A stretch of DNA of 64,000 bases, taken from NCBI RefSeq assembly GCF_003934165.1, contig NZ_RKST01000001.1:558001-622000 (forward strand). Direction: 5' to 3'. The DNA is from Borborobacter arsenicus (GTDB lineage Bacteria > Pseudomonadota > Alphaproteobacteria > Rhizobiales > Rhizobiaceae). The notes under the pieces were generated by a model. The model made no database searches. It saw nothing but the letters and a program-made list of their open reading frames with translations, and was not told the DNA's origin. The first letter of the stretch is position 1, and the number at the start of each line of letters is the position of its first letter. Below are positions 56,721 through 64,000 of the stretch, in pieces. The translations under genes and the position numbers were made by a program.

Positions 56721-57881
56721 TCAATCCTTCATCGATTGCTCGCGCAGCGCGTCGGCAAGCAGGTTGAGGCCGAGCACGAAGGACATCAGCGCGATCGTCG
56801 GCGGCAGCGCGGGATGGATGAAGGAGCGCAAGAGCCGGCTGGCATCCTTGATCGCCGTGCCCCAGTCGGGACTTTCGGGCGCAAGCCCCAGCCCGAAATA
56901 GCCGAGCGTGCCGAGCAGGATGGTGGTGTAGCCGATGCGCAGGCAGGCATCGACGATGAGCGGGCCCCGCGCATTGGGCAATATCTCCCACAGCATGATG
57001 TACCATGGGCTTTCACCGCGGGTCTGTGCCGCCGCCACGTAATCGCGTGTCTTGATGTCCATGGTGAGCCCGCGCACGATGCGGAACACACCGGGGCTCG
57101 AGGCAAACACCACCGCAACGAAGATATTGAGTTCGTTGGGGTCCATGCTGACGATGCCGAAGGGATCAGCGTCGAAAACCAGGCCGATATAGATCCAGCC
57201 GCCGATGAGGATGGTTGTGCCCAGCAATATATAGAGCCGCTCCGGCCGGTTCTTGAAGCGCGTGTAGAACAGCACGCAAAAGAAGATGATCGGAAAGATG
57301 AAGAACAGGCCCGCCATGCCGTAGGGGATGGGCGTCTCCATGATGCCGGGCGTCACCAGCAGGTAGAACAGCAGGATGACCGGGAAGGCCAGCACCAGAT
57401 TGGCCAGGAACGACAGGATCGAATCCACCTTGCCGCCATAATAGCCGGCCGGCAGGCCGAGCGTGATGCCGACCATCAGCGCAAAGGCGGTGGCCAGAGG
57501 TGCTATCGCCAGCACGATCTGGCTGCCATAGACCATGCGGCTGAAAACGTCGCGTGCAAGCTTGTCGCCGCCGAACAGATAGACCCCACCGCTGTCTGGC
57601 ACGATGGCACCCGGCAGCGCATCCTTCATGATCGGGATCTGCGCCAACGGATTGAAGGGCGAAATCTGGCTGGCGAGGATCGAGGTGAACAGCCAAAACA
57701 GGCAGATGGCGACGCCGGCGACGCCGACGCCGCTGTCGAACAGCTGGCCATAAAGGCCGAGCCGCTTTTTGAAAACGATGCTGATGCCAAGCACGATGGC
57801 GAGCGCCAGCCAGACCGTCCAGAAACGCGCAAGCACGCCGAGCACGATTTGGAACCCCGAGACATATTCGATCGCGCCCAT
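56721..57881 (-). CDS. Dipeptide/oligopeptide ABC transporter permease (DppC type)
   Basis: Inner-membrane permease of 386 aa. It is longer than DppC (about 300) with extra hydrophobic segments between residues 140 and 230. FSRMVYGSQIVLAIAPLATA and the EAA-type LTMDIKTRDYVAAAQTRGESPWYIM are diagnostic. The ATG at 57881 follows the upstream permease stop by 1 bp. Confidence 0.9.
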   Translation of the reverse strand: MGAIEYVSGFQIVLGVLARFWTVWLALAIVLGISIVFKKRLGLYGQLFDSGVGVAGVAICLFWLFTSILASQISPFNPLAQIPIMKDALPGAIVPDSGGVYLFGGDKLARDVFSRMVYGSQIVLAIAPLATAFALMVGITLGLPAGYYGGKVDSILSFLANLVLAFPVILLFYLLVTPGIMETPIPYGMAGLFFIFPIIFFCVLFYTRFKNRPERLYILLGTTILIGGWIYIGLVFDADPFGIVSMDPNELNIFVAVVFASSPGVFRIVRGLTMDIKTRDYVAAAQTRGESPWYIMLWEILPNARGPLIVDACLRIGYTTILLGTLGYFGLGLAPESPDWGTAIKDASRLLRSFIHPALPPTIALMSFVLGLNLLADALREQSMKD

Positions 57882-57882
57882 C

Positions 57883-58917
57883 CTATTGCACCCTGATGCG
57901 TGGATTGAGATAGGCGTAGCCGACATCCGAAATGAGCTGGGTGACCAGCACCACGAAGACGGAAATCAGCGAACAGCCAAGCAGGAGGTCGATATCGTTA
58001 TTACCGGCAGCTTCCACCAACACATAGCCGAAGCCCTGGTAGCGGAACATAACCTCGACCACGACGACGCCAGTGAGCAGCCACGGAAATTGCAGCATGA
58101 TGACGGTGAACGGCGCAATCAGCGCGTTGCGTAGCGCATGCTTGATGACGACGGTGGAAAAGCTCAGGCCCTTGAGCCTCGCCGTGCGGATATATTGCTG
58201 TGTCATCACCTCGACCATCGAGGCCCGCGTCATGCGCGCGATGTAGCCGGTACCGTAGATGGCCATGGTCATCACCGGCAGGGTGAAATTGTAGAAGGTG
58301 ATGCCCTGGCCGGTGGCGCTGGCGGCCGAGCCGTTGAGCCAGCCCAGCCACGAGGCGAAGATGACGGTGAAGATGACGCCCGAAACATATTCCGGTGTCG
58401 CCGTGGTGGAGATGGAAGCGACGGATAGAGCCCGATCTGTGCGCGTGCCCTCACGCATGCCGGCCAATATGCCGATCAGAAGCGAGATCGGTACCATCAC
58501 CGCCATCACCCAGAACATCAATATGCCGGTGGCACCGAGCGCGGGGAACAGCTTGTTGGCCACCGTGGTGCGGAACTTGGTGGAACAGCCGAAATCGCCC
58601 TGGAAAACACCGGAGAAGGTCGGCACGTCGGGCTCGTCGCAATAGCGGAAGCGCGGCACCGGCTTGCCATTGGCATCCATGACCGGCTGCTTGGGCCAGA
58701 CGCCAAGCCATTGCCCGTAGCGGACGAAGAAATTTTGCCGATAGCCGTTCTTGACCAGCCAGCTCTCCAGCTGCTCGGCCGATGCACGCTGCTCGGTCTG
58801 GCTAATCGCCAGCTTCTTCAAGTTGGGCTCGAGATTGACGAGGAAGAAGACCACCAGCGTCAGGCACAGCATGGTGAGCAGCATGACACCGAGGCGGCGT
58901 AGGACGAATGCGAGCAT
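57883..58917 (-). CDS. Dipeptide/oligopeptide ABC transporter permease (DppB type)
   Basis: Permease of 344 aa. N-terminal FVLRRLGVMLLTMLCLTLVVFFLV is typical of DppB; EAA loop: MVEVMTQQYIRTARLKGLSFSTVVIKHALRNAL, split over about 235-267. A long periplasmic loop (about 40-130) with two Cys (CDEPD, FGCS) is present. The binding protein gene lies upstream, across a hairpin. Confidence 0.9.
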   Translation of the reverse strand: MLAFVLRRLGVMLLTMLCLTLVVFFLVNLEPNLKKLAISQTEQRASAEQLESWLVKNGYRQNFFVRYGQWLGVWPKQPVMDANGKPVPRFRYCDEPDVPTFSGVFQGDFGCSTKFRTTVANKLFPALGATGILMFWVMAVMVPISLLIGILAGMREGTRTDRALSVASISTTATPEYVSGVIFTVIFASWLGWLNGSAASATGQGITFYNFTLPVMTMAIYGTGYIARMTRASMVEVMTQQYIRTARLKGLSFSTVVIKHALRNALIAPFTVIMLQFPWLLTGVVVVEVMFRYQGFGYVLVEAAGNNDIDLLLGCSLISVFVVLVTQLISDVGYAYLNPRIRVQ

Positions 58918-59077
58918 GAAACTCCCCTGCCAATTTGGTTGGGGTCAGTGCATGGCCCGGGAAATCATGGTCGATTTCCACAAAGGCTCATACGCCGGTT
59001 CGAAAGGATGCCCCGTAGGCGCCGCGCACGCAATGGCGTATGCGGCGATGACCGCCGGGTGATTTTCGAAAACGAGA

Positions 59078-59102
59078 GGAAGGGGCGCGATGCGCCCCTT
59101 CC
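59078..59102 (-). terminator. Strong hairpin between binding protein and permease genes
   Basis: Perfect 11-bp stem GGAAGGGGCGC/GCGCCCCTTCC with a 3-nt loop, 18 bp after the binding protein stop, followed on the minus strand by TCTCGTTTTC. Likely a partial terminator or mRNA-stabilising element that raises binding protein over permease. Confidence 0.75.
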
Positions 59103-59119
59103 GTTCAGTGCGGCGCGCG

Positions 59120-60772
59120 TCACGCCTCGTCGAGCCAAACCTTACCGAGATCGATCTCGAAGGTCGGATGCATGCCGTGGTTCTTCACCGCAGGCACCGA
59201 GTGGTTGTAGAGCTTGCGCCAATAGGGCTGGATGATGATGCCGGACTCCTGGAGGAGCTTTTCGATATCCTCCATCAGCGCCTTGCGCTTCTCGGCATCG
59301 GCGACGGCCAGCGCCTCGCCGAGCTTCTTGTCGAACTCGGGATTGGACCAGGCGGTTTCGTTCCACGCCTCGCCGGTGCGGTAGCCCAGCGCCAGCACCT
59401 GGACGCCAAGCGGACGCATATTCCAGTTGGTCATGGAGTAGGGATATTTCGTCCAGTCGTTCCAGAAGGTCGAGCCGGGCAGGACGGTGCGCTTGACCTT
59501 GATGCCGGCCTCGCGCAGCTGCGCGGCGATGGCATCGCCGGTGTTCTTGTGCCAGTCCTCGTCCACAGTGATGAGCTCGTGTTCGAAATCGGCCTGGCCG
59601 GCCTCCGCCATCAGTGCCTTGGCCTTTTCCATGTCGCGCTTGATCGGCGGCAATTCGAAATATTCCGGATGGATCTGGCAGACATGGTGGTTTTCGGCGA
59701 CCGTACCGGCGCCGCCATAGCCAAGCTGCAGGATGGTGGCGTTGTCGACGGCAAGCTGAAGCGCCTGACGCACCTTCTGGTCGTCATAGGGCTTGTTGGC
59801 GACGTTGGTGCGCGCTACCAGCGTCGTTGCCGTCACCACTTCCGACTTCACCAGGTCGAGCCCGTCGAGGATCGTCACATAGTCGGCCGAGGTCTCGTAA
59901 TTGCTATGGATTTCGCCCGCCTCGAAGGCACTGACGGTCGCCGCCGGATCGGTGCCGTAGTCGATGAATTCGATCCCGTCGAGATAGGCTTCGCCGCCCC
60001 ACCATTTGCCGTCTTCGCGGCGCTTGTAGACGACGCGGCTGCCGACATCGAAGGAAACCAGTTCGAACGGACCGGTGCCGATCGGGTTCTTGGTGAAGTC
60101 CGCGCCGGTTTCATCGAAGGTATGATGCACGACAAGGCCCGGATAGTCGGCCAGGTTGGGCACGAAGGAGATATCCGATTCCGTCAGCGTGATCTTGACG
60201 GTGTGGTCATCGACCTTGGTGATGCCGCCTTCGCGCGCCTTGCCGGTTTCCTTGTCGACCAGCGTGCCCATGCGGGCTGCCATGGAATTGCCTTCCGCCT
60301 TGCTGTCGCACCAGCGGTTGAGATTGTAGATCACATCGTCGGCATTGAACGCATCGCCATTGGTCCAGGTCACGTTGTTGCGCAACTTCAGGACATATTC
60401 GGTGGCGTCGTCATTTACTTCCCAGCCTTCCAGAAGATAGGGCTCGAAGGTGTATTCGCGCGTATATTTGACCAGCGGCTCCAACGACTGGCGCTGCGAA
60501 TTGGCAATCTCGGACCAGTCCGCCATGCGCGGGTCCTTGGGCGCCTTGATGAACATGGCGATCTTGATGACGCCGCCCTTCTTGGGCTCCTGCGCCAGTG
60601 CCTGCGTGGGCGCGGCAAGCCCGATCATGCCATAGGCCATGACAGTTGAAGCGCCGAATGCGCTTGCCAGGGCAAGAAATTCACGGCGGTCCATCTTGCC
60701 CGCCTTGGTGCTCTCCGCAAGTTCACGGATATGATCAGGGACGACGTCCCCGTTACTTTTGTAAAAAGTCAT
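59120..60772 (-). CDS. Peptide/amine ABC transporter substrate-binding protein (SBP_bac_5)
   Basis: Periplasmic binding protein of the DppA/OppA class, 550 aa. A 30-residue cytoplasmic-like lead ([18 protein letters not shown]) precedes a twin-arginine signal ([16 protein letters not shown], cleavage near ALA-Q). [20 protein letters not shown] is the class signature. The ATG at 60772 follows GGGAGAG; the longer frame to 60898 is not needed. The Tat signal suggests folding before export. Ligand unknown; neighbours suggest an N-methylated compound. Confidence 0.88.
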   Translation of the reverse strand: MTFYKSNGDVVPDHIRELAESTKAGKMDRREFLALASAFGASTVMAYGMIGLAAPTQALAQEPKKGGVIKIAMFIKAPKDPRMADWSEIANSQRQSLEPLVKYTREYTFEPYLLEGWEVNDDATEYVLKLRNNVTWTNGDAFNADDVIYNLNRWCDSKAEGNSMAARMGTLVDKETGKAREGGITKVDDHTVKITLTESDISFVPNLADYPGLVVHHTFDETGADFTKNPIGTGPFELVSFDVGSRVVYKRREDGKWWGGEAYLDGIEFIDYGTDPAATVSAFEAGEIHSNYETSADYVTILDGLDLVKSEVVTATTLVARTNVANKPYDDQKVRQALQLAVDNATILQLGYGGAGTVAENHHVCQIHPEYFELPPIKRDMEKAKALMAEAGQADFEHELITVDEDWHKNTGDAIAAQLREAGIKVKRTVLPGSTFWNDWTKYPYSMTNWNMRPLGVQVLALGYRTGEAWNETAWSNPEFDKKLGEALAVADAEKRKALMEDIEKLLQESGIIIQPYWRKLYNHSVPAVKNHGMHPTFEIDLGKVWLDEA

Positions 60773-61123
60773 TGATCTCTCCCATTTGCTCGGCTTTCCG
60801 CCTGTTAACATTTCGCATCCCGCCCTCCTTGTCAAAGAGAGCGGAATGCAAAACTTGCAACGGAATGTGCAACTTTGAACGGCAGGCAGTTTGCGCAATT
60901 ACGACAGTCATGACGCAAACCCGCTAATTACCGCAAGATTCGAGCGAATTCTTTCGGGCGATCAAACAGCGGCAATTCCCTGTGGACACTCAGGAGGCCG
61001 CGATACCTTACGTAGGGTCCACGTAACCGTTTCGCGTTGCCGCGCTACCCCCTCAACCTCTTGATCATGTTGACAAGCAGCGGTGAAGCTTGAAACTGCG
61101 GATGGCGACTTCTGGAGGGAACC
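60773..61123. other. Divergent intergenic region with operator-like inverted repeats
   Basis: About 350 bp with no gene. It holds TTGCA-N8-TGCAA at 60855-60872 (near the binding-protein promoter) and TTACGT-N7-ACGTAA at 61008-61026 (nearer the alpha-2-macroglobulin gene), both candidate operators. Both promoters must lie here; none could be placed with confidence. Confidence 0.5.
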
Positions 61124-64000
61124 ATGATCACCCTGGCTAATCGCAATTTCTCGATTCCAGCCCTCCTGCTGCTATCGCTGTTCTGGCTGGGGCTGCCGGC
61201 GCAGGCGCAGGACGCCAAAACCATCGTCACCACCGACAATAGCGACTATTTCGGCTTCGACCTGAGGTCGGAACAGAATGTCTCGCTCGACCAGTGCAAG
61301 AGCACCTGCCTCGGCGATTCCTCCTGCCGCGCCTTCACCTACAACACCAAGGCCAAGTGGTGCTTCCTGAAATCGGATTTCAGCGTGCTGAAACCGTTCG
61401 CAGGCGCGGTCGCCGGCAAGGTCGTCACCTATAATAGCGATCCCGATATCGGCGCTCCGCCGGAACTTGCATTCTTCGGCGCCGGCATGATCGACGAGGC
61501 ACGCCAGTTCCGGGCAAGCCTGACCGACGGCTCGGTGGCGGTGGGCGAGGAAGGTATGGCCGCCCTCTCGGATGAGGCCGAACACGCCCTGCGCAACGGC
61601 GATCCGCGCACCGCCATGCAGAAACTGACCACGGCCGCCGCGACCATGCCGGATGACGGCGCAGCGTGGATCGGGCTTGCCCGCGCCATTCTCGGGGCCC
61701 AGCCTGCCAATGGCGAGGAGACGGCCAAGCTGCAGCGCGACGCGACCTCGGCAGCCTGGAATGGCTATCAACTGCTGCGCACGGTGGCCACGCGCGCCGA
61801 CGCGCTGGCGGTGATGGCGGTGGCGCTTGACCGGCGCGAACTGTTCCGCCCTGCCCTACAGGCCTATGAGGCAAGCCTGACGCTGGTCAACTCGCCTTCG
61901 GTACGCGCCGAATATGAGGACCTGAAGGCTCGCAAGGGCTTCCGCATCATCGATCACACCGTCGACAATGACAGCGCAGCGCCGCGCATCTGCGCGCAGT
62001 TTTCCGAAGAACTGGTCAAGACCGGCATCGATTATTCGCCCTTCGTGCGCGTCGACAATGCAGCCCCCAGGGCGATCGAGGCCAAGGGACAGCAGATTTG
62101 TGTCGAGGGCCTCGAACATGGCCGCCATTACAGCGTCTCGTTCCGCGCCGGCCTGCCCTCCGCCATCGGCGAAGTGCTGAGCGCACCGGTTGCCCTTTCC
62201 ATCTATGTACAGGATCGCGCCGCCTCCGCACGCTTCACCGGCGACAGTTTCGTGCTGCCGGCGACGGCACGGCGCGGCATCCCGCTCGTCACCGTCAACA
62301 CCTCCTCCGCCGACGTGAAACTCTACCGCATCGGCGACCGGGCGCTTGCCCAGCTTCTGACCGGCTACCAGTTCCTGCGCCAGCTCGACGGCTATGACAT
62401 TTCCAGCATTTCCGACCAGATGGGCGAACCGGTCTGGGAAGGCCAGATCGAGATCGCCAATGAGCTCAACAAGGAGGTAACGACCTCATTTCCGGTCGAT
62501 GAAGCTCTGCCCGAGCGCAAACCCGGCGTCTATGTGCTCACCGCCCAGCCGCAGAACGACCGCAGCGAAACCTATGAATCGCGCGCTACCCAATGGTTCG
62601 TCGTCTCCGATATCGGGCTTTCCACCTATACCGGCGAGGATGGGCTGAACGTCTTTGCCCGCTCGCTGGGTACCGCCAAGCCCATTGCCGATGCGGAATT
62701 GACGCTGCTTGCCCGCAACAACGAGGTGCTGGGCACGGCGAGAACCGACACGCAAGGCCGCGCCACCTTCACGCCCGGTCTGACGCGCGGCTCGGGCGGC
62801 ATGGTGCCGGCCGTGCTGATGGCAAGCAGCGGTGACGAGGATTTCGTTTTCCTCGACATGACGCGGGCCGGCTTCGACCTCTCCGACCGGGGCGTGACCG
62901 GACGCGCCGCACCCGGCGCGCTCGACGTCTATGCCTGGACAGAACGCGGCATCTACCGCGCCAGCGAGGAGGTGCATGTCGCCGCCCTTGCCCGCAACGA
63001 GGCGGCCGAGGCGCTGGAGAACCTGCCGCTGACCTTCATCTTCACCCGGCCGGATGGGGTGGAAGACCGGCGTATCGTCTCCGAAGGGGTAGCCGCCGGC
63101 GGCCATGCTGTCGACCTGACGCTTTCGCCCAACGCCATGCGCGGCACCTGGAGTGTCGCCATCCACACCGATCCGAAACAGGCCGCAGTAGCCAGCCAGA
63201 TGTTCCTGGTCGAGGATTTCGTGCCCGACCGCATCGAGTTTGACCTGACCAGCGACCGCGAGGAGATCGCGGCCGGCGAAGCGGCCGAGCTTACGGTCGA
63301 TGGGCGTTTCCTCTATGGCGCGCCGGGCGCCGGGCTGGCGCTGGAGGGCGAAGTCACCATTGCGACCAAGCGCGAATGGCAGCGCTTCAAGGGCTATTTC
63401 TTCGGCCTGGCCGACGAAGAGGAAGGCGATGCCACCCGCATTCCGCTCGCCGACCTGCCGGTCGTGGGCGATGACGGCAAGGCCGTCTTCCCCGTGGCAG
63501 TGGACCAGCTCCCCTCAACGACAAGGCTGCTCAACGCGGCGGTTTCGGTACGCATGCGCGAAAGCGGCGGCCGCGCCGTGGAGCGCTCGCTCGACATCGC
63601 CATAAGCCCGCAAGGCCGGATGATCGGCATCAGGCCAGATTTTTCCGGCGGTGAGGTACCGCAAGGCTCGACCGCCAAATTCAGCGTCATCGCCGCCGAG
63701 GCCGACGGCACACGCACCGCCCTCGACGGTGCCGAGTGGTCCCTGGTGAAGGTGGAGCGCAATTATCAATGGTATCGCAGCGGCAATAGCTGGAACTACG
63801 AGCCGGTGACCTTCACCAAAGTGGTCGCCAGTGGAAAGGTCGATATTGAAGCCGGCAGCGAAACGGCGATCTCAGCGCCAGTCGATTGGGGCCGCTATCG
63901 GCTGGAAATCGCCACCGCCGACCCGACCGGGCCGGAAACGAGCGTGGAGTTCGATGCCGGCTGGTATGTCGAGGCGACTTCGACCGAAACGCCAGACGGG
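61124..64000 (+). CDS. Alpha-2-macroglobulin family protein with PAN domain, 3'-truncated by window
   Basis: First 959 codons of a large secreted protein; the frame is open to the window end. Signal peptide (about 1-29, ending PAQA-Q), then a PAN/apple domain (about 35-85, Cys at 58, 62, 68, 80), a helical region, and MG/A2M-like beta domains with AWTERGIYRASEEVHVAALA (MG2-type) near residue 605. Bacterial relatives (YfhM) are envelope protease inhibitors, often beside pbpC. The thioester site, if any, lies beyond the window. ATG 61124 follows GGAGGGAACC. Confidence 0.9.
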   Translation, partial: MITLANRNFSIPALLLLSLFWLGLPAQAQDAKTIVTTDNSDYFGFDLRSEQNVSLDQCKSTCLGDSSCRAFTYNTKAKWCFLKSDFSVLKPFAGAVAGKVVTYNSDPDIGAPPELAFFGAGMIDEARQFRASLTDGSVAVGEEGMAALSDEAEHALRNGDPRTAMQKLTTAAATMPDDGAAWIGLARAILGAQPANGEETAKLQRDATSAAWNGYQLLRTVATRADALAVMAVALDRRELFRPALQAYEASLTLVNSPSVRAEYEDLKARKGFRIIDHTVDNDSAAPRICAQFSEELVKTGIDYSPFVRVDNAAPRAIEAKGQQICVEGLEHGRHYSVSFRAGLPSAIGEVLSAPVALSIYVQDRAASARFTGDSFVLPATARRGIPLVTVNTSSADVKLYRIGDRALAQLLTGYQFLRQLDGYDISSISDQMGEPVWEGQIEIANELNKEVTTSFPVDEALPERKPGVYVLTAQPQNDRSETYESRATQWFVVSDIGLSTYTGEDGLNVFARSLGTAKPIADAELTLLARNNEVLGTARTDTQGRATFTPGLTRGSGGMVPAVLMASSGDEDFVFLDMTRAGFDLSDRGVTGRAAPGALDVYAWTERGIYRASEEVHVAALARNEAAEALENLPLTFIFTRPDGVEDRRIVSEGVAAGGHAVDLTLSPNAMRGTWSVAIHTDPKQAAVASQMFLVEDFVPDRIEFDLTSDREEIAAGEAAELTVDGRFLYGAPGAGLALEGEVTIATKREWQRFKGYFFGLADEEEGDATRIPLADLPVVGDDGKAVFPVAVDQLPSTTRLLNAAVSVRMRESGGRAVERSLDIAISPQGRMIGIRPDFSGGEVPQGSTAKFSVIAAEADGTRTALDGAEWSLVKVERNYQWYRSGNSWNYEPVTFTKVVASGKVDIEAGSETAISAPVDWGRYRLEIATADPTGPETSVEFDAGWYVEATSTETPDG

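Noticed and set aside
55938-57896. 652-aa plus-strand frame over the ABC ATPase and permease
   Set aside because: His/Asp/Arg-rich antisense shadow; both minus-strand genes are well supported.
1-64000. CRISPR arrays, tRNA or rRNA genes, insertion sequences, prophage
   Set aside because: No spacer-repeat array, no tRNA cloverleaf, and no transposase, integrase or phage gene was recognised; the only repeats are short palindromes and one octamer array.

Overview
The window looks like a chromosomal segment of a high-GC alphaproteobacterium of the Hyphomicrobiales (Rhizobiales), most likely Phyllobacteriaceae/Mesorhizobium-like. The evidence is the start of a division and cell-wall (dcw) cluster in typical order, an alphaproteobacterial RNase P RNA, RIME-like and other palindromic repeats, a helix-hairpin-helix tail of a kind I know from rhizobial proteins, and a wealth of ABC and TRAP importers. 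This placement is inferred from gene content and style; no database was searched.

1-5.6 kb: minus-strand dcw operon mraZ-rsmH-ftsL-ftsI-murE-murF, mostly with 4-bp stop/start overlaps. A set of TGGG repeats at 10-bp spacing, the pattern expected of MraZ-binding sites, lies upstream of mraZ. 5.6-10.1 kb: a Cys/Met-metabolism PLP enzyme, rnpB, a lytic transglycosylase, an AmpD-like amidase overlapping a DjlA-like protein, and a small lipoprotein. 10.3-20.4 kb: a fused 5-oxoprolinase carrying two in-frame palindromic insertions, a serine hydrolase, a GH25 lysozyme-like lipoprotein, an MltB-type transglycosylase, an ornithine-decarboxylase-family enzyme and an EamA transporter. An octamer tandem repeat separates the last transglycosylase from the decarboxylase.

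20.5-32.9 kb: a 28-residue membrane peptide gene with its own terminator; metF with an ArsR-HTH/methyltransferase regulator and a palindrome in its promoter; trmO, a DUF2293 gene, a class IV aminotransferase, a KAS III-like enzyme, tam, ettA, a hydrolase, a translationally coupled CaiB CoA-transferase/ThDP-enzyme pair, and a CHRD protein.

33-48 kb: most of a reductive pyrimidine-degradation regulon. It has an NMT1-type ABC importer, an N-carbamoyl-beta-alanine-type amidase, an omega-amino acid:pyruvate aminotransferase, a RutR-type regulator and PreT/PreA. Two 16-bp sites match the RutR operator at 12 of 14 positions, one in the rutR/aminotransferase gap and one upstream of preT. The dihydropyrimidinase that links PreTA to the amidase is not here. 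An AhpD-like/Rrf2 pair and a TAXI-TRAP importer sit in between.

48-60.8 kb: a minus-strand set that looks like uptake and catabolism of an N-methylated compound: a Dpp-type ABC importer (with a fused double ATPase carrying an extra helix-hairpin-helix tail), an MmgE/PrpD protein, a non-pyrrolysine MttB-family methyltransferase and a DMGDH/SARDH-like flavoprotein with a folate-binding half. 61.1-64 kb: the first 959 codons of a PAN-domain alpha-2-macroglobulin-family protein, cut by the window end.
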